Positions 18,161 to 28,815 of a DNA stretch of 64,000 nucleotides are shown piece after piece. Source of the stretch: Lutimaribacter pacificus (GTDB taxonomy: Bacteria > Pseudomonadota > Alphaproteobacteria > Rhodobacterales > Rhodobacteraceae); the NCBI RefSeq assembly GCF_900142185.1, contig NZ_FQZZ01000004.1:1-64000 (forward strand). Direction: 5' to 3'. Both the position numbers and the translations under genes were made by a program. The notes below the pieces were generated by a model. It had not been told where the DNA came from. It saw only the letters and a program-made list of their open reading frames with translations, and ran no database searches. Position 1 is the stretch's first letter. Each line of letters opens with the position of its first letter.

Positions 18161-18375
18161 GCGGTTCGCCCGGCAATGTCCCGGCAAAATCGGGCATTCC
18201 CGCGTCATCCTTGCGGCAAAACCGTGGCCACCACCCCCTCCCCCGGGACGTGAGGTAAAATCCATGCCGTCCAAGGGCTTGCCCTTTTCACCCCCGCGCC
18301 GCGCCGTTTTGAAATTGAGTATGCGCCGCCCGCTTCGTAACGTCGCCGCGTGCCTGTCGCAAAAGGAGGAGTGCG

Positions 18376-19995
18376 ATGTGGACCGGACCGCAACTGGGCC
18401 CCGATACGCCGGGCTATGACGACAACCGCGCCGCGATGCTGGACGCCATAGCAGAGTTGCGGGCGCTGGAGTCGCGCGCCGCCCGCAAATCCGAGGAACG
18501 CCGCGCGCGGTTTCACGAACGCGGCCAGATCACCCCGCGCGAACGGCTGGCGCGGCTTCTCGATCCCGCCATGCCGTTCCTGCGGCTGCACAGCCTCGCG
18601 GGTTATCTCGCCGACAGCGACGACCCGGAAAAATCCATCCCCGGCAGCACCTTCCTTGCCGGGATCGGCTTTGTCTCGGGCGTGCGCGCGGCCATCGTGG
18701 TGGATGACAGCGGGATCAACGCGGGCGCGCTCAGCCCGATGGCGCTGCAGGCTATGCTGTCGGTGCAGGACATCGCGCTGCGGCAGAAGCTGCCCTTCAT
18801 CCACCTGGTCGAAAGCGCGGGCGCCAACCTGATGAACTACCGGGTCGAGGATTGGGCCCATGGCGGCGCGGTGTTCCGCAACCTCGCGCGGCTTTCGGCG
18901 GCGGGCCTGCCCACCATTGCCGTGCTGCATGGCCCGTCCACGGCGGGCGGCGCTTACATGCCGGGCCTGTCGGATTACGTGATCGCGGTGCGCCCGAACG
19001 GGATGGCGGCGCTTGCTGGCGCGGCGCTGGTCCATGCGGCGACCGGCGAAAAGACCACCGACAAGGAGGTCGGCGGCGCCGAAATGCACGCCAGCGTTTC
19101 CGGCCTTGTCGAATACCTGGCCGAGAGTGACGCACATGCCATCGAAATGGCCCGCCGGGTCGTGGCACGGCTGGACTGGAACCGCGATGTAACGCCCCCG
19201 AAACCGCGCGGTTTCGCCCCGCCATCGCGCGATCTGGACGAGCTGGCCGGGATCGTGCCCGCAGATCCCAAGACCCCCTGTGACATGCGCGAGGTGGCGG
19301 CGCGGCTGGTCGACGGCTCCGCGTTCGACGAATTCAAACCCGGCTTCGGCCCCGGCACCCTGTGCCTGCAGGCGCAGATTCACGGCATCACCGTGGGCAT
19401 CCTTGCCAACAACGCCCCCATCGACCCGGCAGGCGCCAACAAGGCCACGCATTTCATACAGGCCTGCGATCAGGCCGGAACGCCGCTGGTATTCCTCAAC
19501 AACACCACCGGATACATGGTCGGCACCGAGTATGAACGCGCCGGCATGATCAAGCACGGATCGAAGATGATCCAGGCCGTGTCGAACGCGCGCGTGCCCA
19601 AGATCACGCTCTATTGCGGATCGAGCTTCGGCGCAGGCAATTACGGCATGTGCGGCATCGCCTACGAGCCCGATTTCCTGTTCGCCTGGCCCAATTCGCG
19701 TTCGGGCGTGATGGGCGGCAAACAGGCGGCCCGCACCATGAGCATGGTGGCCCGCGCCGGTGCCGCACGGCGCGGCGCCGATATCGACGAAACCCGGCTG
19801 GCCCGGCAAGAGGCCGCCATCGAGGCGCTGTTCGACCGGCAATCCAGCCCGTTCTACACCTCGGGCCGGGTGCTCGACCACGGGGTGATCGACCCGCGCG
19901 ACAGCCGCAAGGTGCTGGCCTTCTGCCTGCTGACCTGCCTTGAGGCGCGGCGGCGTGGCCTGCGGCCCAATTCCTTTGGCGTGGCGAGGATGTGA
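18376..19995 (+). CDS. Acyl-CoA carboxylase, carboxyltransferase (beta) subunit
   Basis: A 539-residue carboxyltransferase of the biotin-dependent acyl-CoA carboxylase family, transferring CO2 from carboxybiotin to an acyl-CoA. It has the paired crotonase-like domains: the first includes HGPSTAGGAYMPGLSDY, the second GSSFGAGNYGMCGIAYEPDF and the glycine-rich SGVMGGKQAARTM. These resemble methylcrotonyl-CoA and geranyl-CoA carboxylases more than propionyl-CoA carboxylase, but specificity is not proven. A perfect AAAGGAGGA Shine-Dalgarno precedes the ATG. The biotin carboxylase gene starts at its stop codon, so the two subunits are coupled. Confidence 0.88.
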   Translation: MWTGPQLGPDTPGYDDNRAAMLDAIAELRALESRAARKSEERRARFHERGQITPRERLARLLDPAMPFLRLHSLAGYLADSDDPEKSIPGSTFLAGIGFVSGVRAAIVVDDSGINAGALSPMALQAMLSVQDIALRQKLPFIHLVESAGANLMNYRVEDWAHGGAVFRNLARLSAAGLPTIAVLHGPSTAGGAYMPGLSDYVIAVRPNGMAALAGAALVHAATGEKTTDKEVGGAEMHASVSGLVEYLAESDAHAIEMARRVVARLDWNRDVTPPKPRGFAPPSRDLDELAGIVPADPKTPCDMREVAARLVDGSAFDEFKPGFGPGTLCLQAQIHGITVGILANNAPIDPAGANKATHFIQACDQAGTPLVFLNNTTGYMVGTEYERAGMIKHGSKMIQAVSNARVPKITLYCGSSFGAGNYGMCGIAYEPDFLFAWPNSRSGVMGGKQAARTMSMVARAGAARRGADIDETRLARQEAAIEALFDRQSSPFYTSGRVLDHGVIDPRDSRKVLAFCLLTCLEARRRGLRPNSFGVARM

Positions 19996-19997
19996 AC

Positions 19998-21976
<1,979 letters not shown>

Positions 21977-21980
<4 letters not shown>

Positions 21981-22777
21981 CCCTGAGCGAAGCACAGGAT
22001 TTCCTGACCGAAACCGAGGTTCTGCACAGCGCTATCGCCGATTTGCCGCAAGACGCCTTCGACACACCGACCCAGTTCAAGGGCTGGACCATCAACGATG
22101 TGCTGGTGCACCTGCATTTCTGGAACCGCGCGGCCGACATGTCGGCCAGCGATGAGGCCGCGTTTCACGACATGATCGCCCCCGTCGTCGCCTCTTTCCA
22201 GAAGGGAGAGGGGATGCGCGCGCCCGAGAACGCCGCGATCCCCGAACGCGGGCCTGCGCTGCGCAAGGCATGGATCGACCATGCCCGCGACATGGCCGCG
22301 CGCTGGCAGCAGATGGACCCAAAGGCGCGGCTGCCCTGGGCGGGGCCGTCGATGTCGGCGCGCTCGTCGATCACCGCGCGGCAGATGGAGACATGGGCGC
22401 ATGGGTTCGAACTGTTCGACGTGCTGGGGCAGACCCGCGAGGAAGGCGACCGGCTGCGCAATATCGTGGTGCTGGGCGTCAATACCTTCGGCTGGTCGCA
22501 CAAGGTGCACGGGCTGGACGTGCCCGACACGATGCCCGGGCTGGAACTGACCGCGCCCTCGGGCGCGATCTGGGAATTCGGGGACGACAGCGCCGGGCGC
22601 ATCAGCGGCCCCGCCCGCGATTTCGCCGCCGTTGTCACGCAGACCCGCGCGCTGGACGATACCGCGCTGCGCGTCGAAGGCCCGGTCGCGCGGACATGGA
22701 TGGCGCACGCGCAATGCTTTGCCGGCCCGCCGGAAACGCCCCCAGCCCCCGGCAGCCGGCACAAAAAGGACAGTTGA
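21977..22777 (+). CDS. TIGR03084-like putative metal-binding protein (DinB/MDMPI fold)
   Basis: A 266-residue soluble protein. The N-terminal half contains FKGWTINDVLVHLHFWNRAA and METWAHGFELFDVLG, whose histidines fit the metal-binding four-helix bundle of the mycothiol maleylpyruvate isomerase / DinB superfamily. The C-terminal half resembles the TIGR03084 conserved family. Proteins of this kind are often encoded beside acyl-CoA carboxylases and acyclic terpene utilisation genes, but their reaction is not known to me. It overlaps the biotin carboxylase gene by four bases and the BKACE gene starts one base after its stop codon, so all are one operon. Confidence 0.65.
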
Positions 22778-22778
22778 G

Positions 22779-23639
22779 ATGGACAAAGCGATCCTGACCT
22801 GCGCGCTGAACGGCGTGCTGACCGACCCCACCCAGCACCCGGTGCCCGTAACGCCCGAGCAATGCGCCGCCTCGGCGCGCGAGGCGATGGATGCGGGCGC
22901 GTCGGTGATCCACATCCATTACCGCCGGCAGGAACCGGGCAAGGGCCACCTGCCAAGCTGGGATACCGCGGTGGCACGGGATATCGTCGATGCGATCCGC
23001 GACGCCTGCCCCGGCATCGTCATCAACTCGACCACCGGGGTCGTGGGGCCGGAATACCAGGGGCCGCTCGACGTGCTGCGCGCGCTGCGCCCCGAGATCG
23101 GGGCCTGCAACGCGGGATCGCTCAACTACCTCAAGCTGCGGGCCAGTGGCGACTGGGCCTGGCCTCCGATGCTGTTCGACAACACGCCACAGAAGGTGGG
23201 CGATTTCCTTGACGTGATGGCGGAAACCGGCACGCGGCCCGAGTTCGAATGCTTCGACACCGGCATCGTGCGGTCGGTGGCGATGTATGTGCAAAACGGC
23301 ATGACCGACAGCGCGCAATACAACCTTGTCATGGGCGTTGCCTCGGGGATGCCGGTGGACGCGGCGCTGCTGGACTGGCTGATGGGATACCTGATCCCCG
23401 GTGCACCCTGGCAGGCCACGCTGATCGGCCGCGAGGAAATCTGGCCGGTGCACCAGAAGGCGGCCGAACTGGGCGGCATGCTGCGCACCGGGGTCGAGGA
23501 TACGTTCTACCTGCCCGATGGGTCGAAAACCCGGTCGAACGGGCAGCTGATCGAGGCGCTGGCGCGCTGTGCGCAGAACGCGGGCCGCGCCGTGGCCAGC
23601 CCGGACGAGGCGCGCGCGATACTGGGGCTGCGCGCCTAA
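22779..23639 (+). CDS. BKACE-family beta-keto acid cleavage enzyme (DUF849)
   Basis: A 286-residue TIM-barrel enzyme of the family that cleaves a beta-keto acid with acetyl-CoA to give acetoacetate and a shorter acyl-CoA. It shows the zinc-binding IHIHYR motif near residue 46 and the substrate-carboxylate region NSTTGVVGP. The conserved PEFECFDTG block also fits. The identity of the side chain accepted cannot be inferred reliably. It is the last gene of the carboxylase operon; its stop codon overlaps the stop codon of the convergent usp gene by three bases (23636-23639), leaving no room for an intergenic terminator. Confidence 0.85.
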   Translation: MDKAILTCALNGVLTDPTQHPVPVTPEQCAASAREAMDAGASVIHIHYRRQEPGKGHLPSWDTAVARDIVDAIRDACPGIVINSTTGVVGPEYQGPLDVLRALRPEIGACNAGSLNYLKLRASGDWAWPPMLFDNTPQKVGDFLDVMAETGTRPEFECFDTGIVRSVAMYVQNGMTDSAQYNLVMGVASGMPVDAALLDWLMGYLIPGAPWQATLIGREEIWPVHQKAAELGGMLRTGVEDTFYLPDGSKTRSNGQLIEALARCAQNAGRAVASPDEARAILGLRA

Positions 23640-24067
23640 CGCACCACGTAGACCGAACAGGTCGAATGCCGCACCACCCGCGCGGCGTTCGGACCCAGCA
23701 GGTAATCGCGCAGATCGGGCCGGTGCGCACCCAGAACGATCAGGTCGGCACCGCCCTGTTCGGCTGTTTCGATGATCTCGTGATAGGCGGTGCCTACACC
23801 CACCACGTGCCGCACCTTGGCGTTGGCATCGGCCCCGATGGCATCCGTCACCAGATCGTTCAGGATTTCCTTCGCATGGGCCACGGCCTTTTTCGTGTGG
23901 TCATCGCTGAAGAACCCGCCGACCACGCTCATCCCGTAATCGGGGATCACGGTGATCACGTCCAGCTGCGCGCCCTCCAGTTCGGCCAGGCGATGCGCGG
24001 TCTGCAGCACCCTGGCCTCGGCCTCGGGGCGGTTCACGTCAACGGCACAGAGAACGGTCTGGATCAT
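23636..24067 (-). CDS. Universal stress protein A family protein
   Basis: A 143-residue UspA-domain protein beginning MIQTVLCAVDVNRPEAEARV. The C-terminal GAHRPDLRDYLLGPNAARVV is the nucleotide-binding G-2x-G-9x-G(S/T)-like segment, with NA rather than the canonical (S/T)(S/T/V), so ATP binding should be checked. Its start overlaps the TRAP permease stop by four bases. UspA proteins encoded with TRAP transporters (for example TeaD in Halomonas) modulate uptake, so a role in control of this transporter is a reasonable inference. Confidence 0.85.
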   Translation of the reverse strand: MIQTVLCAVDVNRPEAEARVLQTAHRLAELEGAQLDVITVIPDYGMSVVGGFFSDDHTKKAVAHAKEILNDLVTDAIGADANAKVRHVVGVGTAYHEIIETAEQGGADLIVLGAHRPDLRDYLLGPNAARVVRHSTCSVYVVR

Positions 24068-26670
24068 GCCGGTACTCCCTCGATTGGTCTGGCGCGGCGG
24101 GATTGCATCAGGGCGATCAGGCCCATCAGCAGCAGCGCGGGGATGAAGATCAGTTCCTTCGGCAACTGGTCGTTGGGCGCGCGGACGGCGGTGATCTGCA
24201 CCGGGTCGTCGCCGTAGAAATCGAAACTCGACAGCGTATCGGACAGCGGCGTGCCGAACATCGGTTCCTCAAGGATCATCCGGTCGCCCTCGGGCGCCAG
24301 AAGCAGCCCCAGCGCATCCAGCCGCTCGGCGGCATCCGCGCCCTCGGGCACGTTCAGGACCACCGTCAGATCCTTCATTTCCAGCGTGTCGAAATCCGGC
24401 CCCGATACCACCGTGCGCAGGCTCGATCCCGCCGGCGCGTTTGCCAGCGCCTCTTCGAACTGGGCGGGTGGCACGTCGGCATAGGGCGGCTGGATCATGT
24501 CCATGAAGAAGCCCGGCCGGAACAGCGCGAAGGCGATCACCAGCATGGCCACCGTTTCCCAGATCCGGTTGCGGGTCAGGAACCAGCCCATCGTCGCGGC
24601 GGTAAAGATCAGGATGCCGATCGTGGCCACGACGAAGACGATGATGCCCTGCACCCATGTCACGTCGATCAGCAGCAGGTCGGTGTTGAAGATGAAGACG
24701 AAGGGCAGCGCCACGGTGCGCAGGCTGTAGAAGAAGGCGGTGAACCCGGTGCGGATCGCATCGCCCCCCGACACGGCGGCGGCGGCGAAACTGGCCAGCC
24801 CCACCGGCGGGGTCACATCCGCCATGATGCCGAAGTAGAAGACGAACAGGTGCACCGCGATCAGCGGCACCACCAGCCCCGACTGCGCGCCCAGCTCGAC
24901 CACCACGGCCACCATGAGCGAGGAAACGACGATGTAATTCGCCGTGGTCGGCAGCCCCATGCCCAGGATCAGCGACAGGATCGCCACAAAGATCAGCATC
25001 AGGATCAGGTTGCCGCCCGACAGGAACTCGACGAAATCGGCCATCACCTGCCCGATCCCGGTCAGCGACACGGTGCCCACGATGATCCCGGCGGTGGCCG
25101 TGGCAAGGCCGATGCCGATCATGTTGCGTGCCCCGTCGATCATGCCCACGATCAGGTCGGCCAGGCCGTCTTTCAGGCGGCCCGGCGCACCCGCCTCGCC
25201 ACGGAAAAACGCCTTGAGCGATTTTTGCGTCAGCAGGATGAAGAACAAAAGGAACGTCGCCCAGAAGGCCGAGAGGCCCGGCGACTTGCGTTCGATCATC
25301 AGGAAATAGACCAGCACGACGATGGGCAGCAGGTAGTAAAGCCCGGTCTTGTAGATCTGCGCGATGTCGGGCAGTTCCACCACCTCGGCATTGGGATCGT
25401 CGGCTTCAAGGTCGGGCGCCTGCGCCGCCAGCCAGACCAGCGCGACATAGACCACGCCCAATGCCGCCGACAGCACCCAGCCCGATCCCTCGGGCACCAG
25501 CGCCACGATCCAGCCGACGGGATATTGCGTGACGTAACACAGCCCCGCGAACCCGGCGAAGAACAGGATCATGCCGCCGATGGTGCGCCCCATCGACACG
25601 ACCTTGTTGCCAAGCGTCGGCATGTTGTTCTTCACCGCCTCGAGATGGACGATATAGACAAGCGCGATGTAGGAAATGACCGCCGGCAGGAAGGCGTGGG
25701 TGATCACCTCGAGATAGGAAATACCCACGTATTCCACCATCAGGAAGGCGGCGGCGCCCATCACCGGCGGCATGATCTGCCCGTTGACCGAGCTTGCAAC
25801 CTCGACCGAGCCGGCCTTTTCCGCGGAAAAGCCCACCCGCTTCATCAGCGGGATGGTGAAGGTGCCGGTGGTCACCACGTTGGCGATGGACGAGCCGGAA
25901 ATCAGGCCGGTGGCGGCCGAGCCGACCACCGCCGCCTTGGCCGGGCCGCCGCGCAGGTGGCCCAGCGCGCCGAAGGCCATCTTGATAAAGTAATTGCCCG
26001 CGCCCGCCTTATCCAGCAGCGCGCCGAACAGCACGAACAGGAACACGAACCTGGTCGACACCCCCAGCGCGATGCCGAACACGCCCTCGGAGGTGATCCA
26101 CATATGGCTCATCGCCTTGCGCAGCGAGGCGCCCGCCCAGCGGATCTGATCGGGCACGGCCTCGGCCGCGCCGAAAAAGACGTAAGCCAGGAAGATCAGT
26201 GCCAGTATCACCATCACCGGGCCAAGCGTGCGGTAGGCGGCGATGAACAGGAAGGCCAGCCCGGCCAGCGAAAACAGCGCATCGCTGTCATCGGCAAGCC
26301 CGCCGTTCTGGACGATCTTGTCGTAAAAGAAATAGCCGTAAAGCGCGAGATAGGCGCCGCCGACCGCCAGCACCCAGTCATACCAGGGCACCGATGTCTT
26401 GGGGGCCGAGCGGAACAGCGGATAGGCCATCGCCGACAGGAAGATCGCAAAGGCCAGGTGGATCTGGCGCGCGTTGTTGATCAGGTCGCCGGGCAGCACA
26501 TAGGGCGCCACGGGCGAGGCCAGCACCACCTGGAACACCGACCAGATCAGCGCCACCGCCGCGATGAACAGGCCAAGATTGCCGGGAACGTTGCGCGCGC
26601 CGCTGTCGCTGGCGGCGACGAGTTCCTGCAGCTCGTCTTCGTTCAGTGCGGATTTCTCTCTGTCGGACAT
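24064..26670 (-). CDS. TRAP transporter fused permease (4TM/12TM, TAXI system)
   Basis: An 868-residue inner-membrane protein in which small (DctQ) and large (DctM) TRAP permease parts are fused, as is usual for TAXI-dependent systems. It has many hydrophobic segments and the DctM signature AATGLISGSSIANVVTTGTF plus ADVTPPVGLASFAAAA. A polar insert near residues 740-820 (QPPYADVPPAQFEEALANAP...) precedes a last hydrophobic helix near the C-terminus. The start MSDREKSALNEDEL at 26670 follows a GGAGGGG Shine-Dalgarno. It probably uses the sodium gradient and the binding protein encoded upstream. Confidence 0.9.
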   Translation of the reverse strand: MSDREKSALNEDELQELVAASDSGARNVPGNLGLFIAAVALIWSVFQVVLASPVAPYVLPGDLINNARQIHLAFAIFLSAMAYPLFRSAPKTSVPWYDWVLAVGGAYLALYGYFFYDKIVQNGGLADDSDALFSLAGLAFLFIAAYRTLGPVMVILALIFLAYVFFGAAEAVPDQIRWAGASLRKAMSHMWITSEGVFGIALGVSTRFVFLFVLFGALLDKAGAGNYFIKMAFGALGHLRGGPAKAAVVGSAATGLISGSSIANVVTTGTFTIPLMKRVGFSAEKAGSVEVASSVNGQIMPPVMGAAAFLMVEYVGISYLEVITHAFLPAVISYIALVYIVHLEAVKNNMPTLGNKVVSMGRTIGGMILFFAGFAGLCYVTQYPVGWIVALVPEGSGWVLSAALGVVYVALVWLAAQAPDLEADDPNAEVVELPDIAQIYKTGLYYLLPIVVLVYFLMIERKSPGLSAFWATFLLFFILLTQKSLKAFFRGEAGAPGRLKDGLADLIVGMIDGARNMIGIGLATATAGIIVGTVSLTGIGQVMADFVEFLSGGNLILMLIFVAILSLILGMGLPTTANYIVVSSLMVAVVVELGAQSGLVVPLIAVHLFVFYFGIMADVTPPVGLASFAAAAVSGGDAIRTGFTAFFYSLRTVALPFVFIFNTDLLLIDVTWVQGIIVFVVATIGILIFTAATMGWFLTRNRIWETVAMLVIAFALFRPGFFMDMIQPPYADVPPAQFEEALANAPAGSSLRTVVSGPDFDTLEMKDLTVVLNVPEGADAAERLDALGLLLAPEGDRMILEEPMFGTPLSDTLSSFDFYGDDPVQITAVRAPNDQLPKELIFIPALLLMGLIALMQSRRARPIEGVPA

Positions 26671-26727
26671 GGGCCCCTCCGTCCCGGCGCGCTGGCCGAA
26701 AATCATTTGTTATTATGACGAAAGTCG

Positions 26728-26752
26728 CCGGGGGGCGGATACCGCCCCCCGG
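26728..26752 (-). other. Strong intercistronic stem-loop between TAXI binding protein and permease
   Basis: A perfect 11-bp inverted repeat (CCGGGGGGCGG, three-base loop, complement) begins 17 bp after the binding-protein stop codon on the minus strand. Only a very short T tract follows. It probably protects the upstream mRNA or partly terminates, giving more binding protein than permease. Confidence 0.65.
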
Positions 26753-26768
26753 GGTGGTCTGGATCAGG

Positions 26769-27737
26769 TTACTCCATCCAGCCCTTTTCCTTGTAATATT
26801 TCTCGGCACCGGCATGCAGCGGGGCCGACAGGCCGGCCGAGATCATTTCCTCGGGCTTGAGGTTGGCGAAGGCCGGATGCAGGCTCTTGAAGTCCTCGAA
26901 ATTCTCGAAGACCGAGGAGACGACCGCATAAACCGCGTCTTCGGACACCGCCGCCGAGGTCACGAAGGTCGCGCCGACACCGAAGGTGGTCGCGTCATCG
27001 GCGTTGCCGCGATACATGCCGCCCGGGATCGTCGCGGTCCGGTAATAGGGGTTTTCCTCGATCAGCTTGTCGATCGCCGGGCCCTGCACGTCCACCAGCA
27101 CGGAATCACAGGCGGTGGTGGCCTCCTGGATCGTGCCCGAGGGGTGGCCCACCGTGAAGACGATCGCATCCACCTGGTTGTCGCACAGCGCCGCCGACTG
27201 TTCCGCCGGCTTCAGCTCGGCCGCCAGGGCGAAATCGTCCGTGGTCCAGCCAAGCTCGTCCATCACGATCTCGAAGGTGCCGCGCGCGCCCGAGCCGGGA
27301 TTGCCCAGGTTGACGCGCTTGCCCTTGAGGTCGTCGAAGGTTTCGATCCCGGAATCGGCACGGGCAACGACGGTAAAGGGCTCGGGGTGGATCGAGAAGA
27401 CCGCGCGCAGATCCTCGAACGGGCCATCGGATTCGAAGTTGTCCGAGCTGCCGTTATAGGCGTGGAACTGCCAGTCCGACTGGGCCACCCCGAATTCCAG
27501 CTCGCCCTCGCGGATGGTCTTGATGTTGTAGACCGACCCGCCGGTGGACTCGACCGAACAGCGAATGCCATGCTCCTTGCGGCCCTTGTTCACCAGCCGG
27601 CAGATCGCGCCGCCGGTCGGGTAATAGACACCGGTCACACCGCCGGTGCCGATGGTGATGAACTCTTCGGCGGTGGCCGGCACCGCCAGCATCGCCGAGG
27701 CGGCAACCGCCGCGAATCCAAGCTTGATCTGTTTCAT
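26769..27737 (-). CDS. TAXI-family TRAP transporter substrate-binding protein
   Basis: A 322-residue periplasmic protein with a Sec signal peptide ([20 protein letters not shown], cleavage likely after ATAE or PATA). The mature start [20 protein letters not shown] is the TAXI family hallmark, followed by [20 protein letters not shown] and [18 protein letters not shown] proteins bind small acidic ligands such as glutamate, but the ligand here is unknown. It is the first gene of the transporter unit, downstream of the RpiR-type regulator on the same strand with a 65-bp gap. Confidence 0.92.
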   Translation of the reverse strand: MKQIKLGFAAVAASAMLAVPATAEEFITIGTGGVTGVYYPTGGAICRLVNKGRKEHGIRCSVESTGGSVYNIKTIREGELEFGVAQSDWQFHAYNGSSDNFESDGPFEDLRAVFSIHPEPFTVVARADSGIETFDDLKGKRVNLGNPGSGARGTFEIVMDELGWTTDDFALAAELKPAEQSAALCDNQVDAIVFTVGHPSGTIQEATTACDSVLVDVQGPAIDKLIEENPYYRTATIPGGMYRGNADDATTFGVGATFVTSAAVSEDAVYAVVSSVFENFEDFKSLHPAFANLKPEEMISAGLSAPLHAGAEKYYKEKGWME

Positions 27738-27802
27738 AAGGTGTATCTCCCTTTTTTCGGTTGATGGTTGCGTTGTCGCCGGGCACCGAACGGCCCTGCA
27801 AT

Positions 27803-28666
27803 TCAGATGTCGATAACCTCTTGCAATGCGCGGCTGCGCCGTTCGATTTCGCCGATCCGCCCGGCCGTGTCCGGGCCAGCCTTGCTGGCCAGCATCGCCA
27901 TCAGCGTTTCCAGCAGGAACAGCGTGGCGACATAGGAGGTAAAGAAATTCGACCCCTCTGTCGGAACGATGAAGCCGCTTTGCGCGATTCGCAACGCCGG
28001 GCAGGCATGGCTGTCGGTGATGACCACCAGGTAAACGCCTTGCGCATGGGCCATTTCCGCCGCCCGCATCGACACCCGCGCATAAGGCGGCTTGGTGATC
28101 ACAAGCAGCGCGTCGCGTTCGTCCATATCCGCCAGCGCCGCCCCGACCGAGGCGCCCATGCGCCCCAGCTGCGTCCAGTTCGGCCCCAGGAAATTGGCCA
28201 TGTAACCCAGGTATTCCGCGATCCCGGTCGACCCCAGCGCACCCAGCAGCGCCACCTTGCGCGCACCGTGCAGGCGCGTCACCGCGGCCTCGAACCGGTC
28301 TGGATCGACCTGGGTCAGCAGCTTGTCGATATTGCCCACCGCCGCGTCGCGCGCCCGGTCCAGGTGGCCGCGCGCGCCGTCCCCGCCGGTTTTGCGCAAC
28401 CCCTCGGCGCGCGAGGCGAAACTGGCGACCTGCCGCCCGATCTGGACGCGCAGGGCATCGCGGAGATCCTCGAAACTGTCATAGGACAGCGCGCGCGCCA
28501 GCCGGCTGAAGGTGGCGGGCGCAAGGCCGCTTTCGTCCGATACGCTGCGCAGGGACCGGGTGGCGGTGTCCAGCGGGTTGGCCACCAGATAGTCACCGGC
28601 TTCGCGCAGGCGCGGGCTCAGTCGGCCATAGTTCTGGGCCAGCCTTTGCTGGAAACTCGTGTTCAA
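27803..28666 (-). CDS. MurR/RpiR-family transcriptional regulator
   Basis: A 287-residue regulator with an N-terminal HTH_6 domain ([20 protein letters not shown] around residues 38-57) and a C-terminal SIS domain ([17 protein letters not shown]; later [15 protein letters not shown]), which usually senses a phosphosugar or related ligand. It lies upstream of the TAXI transporter on the same strand and divergent from a class III aminotransferase. Four TTTCA elements in the 149-bp divergent spacer are the likely operators. The simplest model is that it controls both the transporter and the aminotransferase. Confidence 0.88.
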   Translation of the reverse strand: MNTSFQQRLAQNYGRLSPRLREAGDYLVANPLDTATRSLRSVSDESGLAPATFSRLARALSYDSFEDLRDALRVQIGRQVASFASRAEGLRKTGGDGARGHLDRARDAAVGNIDKLLTQVDPDRFEAAVTRLHGARKVALLGALGSTGIAEYLGYMANFLGPNWTQLGRMGASVGAALADMDERDALLVITKPPYARVSMRAAEMAHAQGVYLVVITDSHACPALRIAQSGFIVPTEGSNFFTSYVATLFLLETLMAMLASKAGPDTAGRIGEIERRSRALQEVIDI

Positions 28667-28719
28667 GAATGCCCCCGTCGGCGTAGCGCGATTTTTATCT
28701 CATTCTGCGCGATTCGTAG

Positions 28720-28775
28720 TGTTTCAAGTGTTTCATTTATTGTCAACGCTCGGCCCATCTGTTTCATATTTCAAC
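28720..28775 (+). promoter_or_regulatory. Predicted promoter and repeated TTTCA operators, regulator/aminotransferase spacer
   Basis: TTTCA occurs at 28722, 28731, 28762 and 28769, arranged as two pairs, three of them within GTTTCA. Between the pairs a plus-strand -35 TTGTCA (28740-28745) is 17 bases from a possible -10 TTCATA (28763-28768) that overlaps the second pair. A protein bound to both pairs would loop or cover the aminotransferase promoter. The assignment to the RpiR regulator is inferred from position. Confidence 0.5.
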
Positions 28776-28815
28776 GATCCGCATATCCGCGCGACTCAGG
28801 AACCCGGAGGCACAG

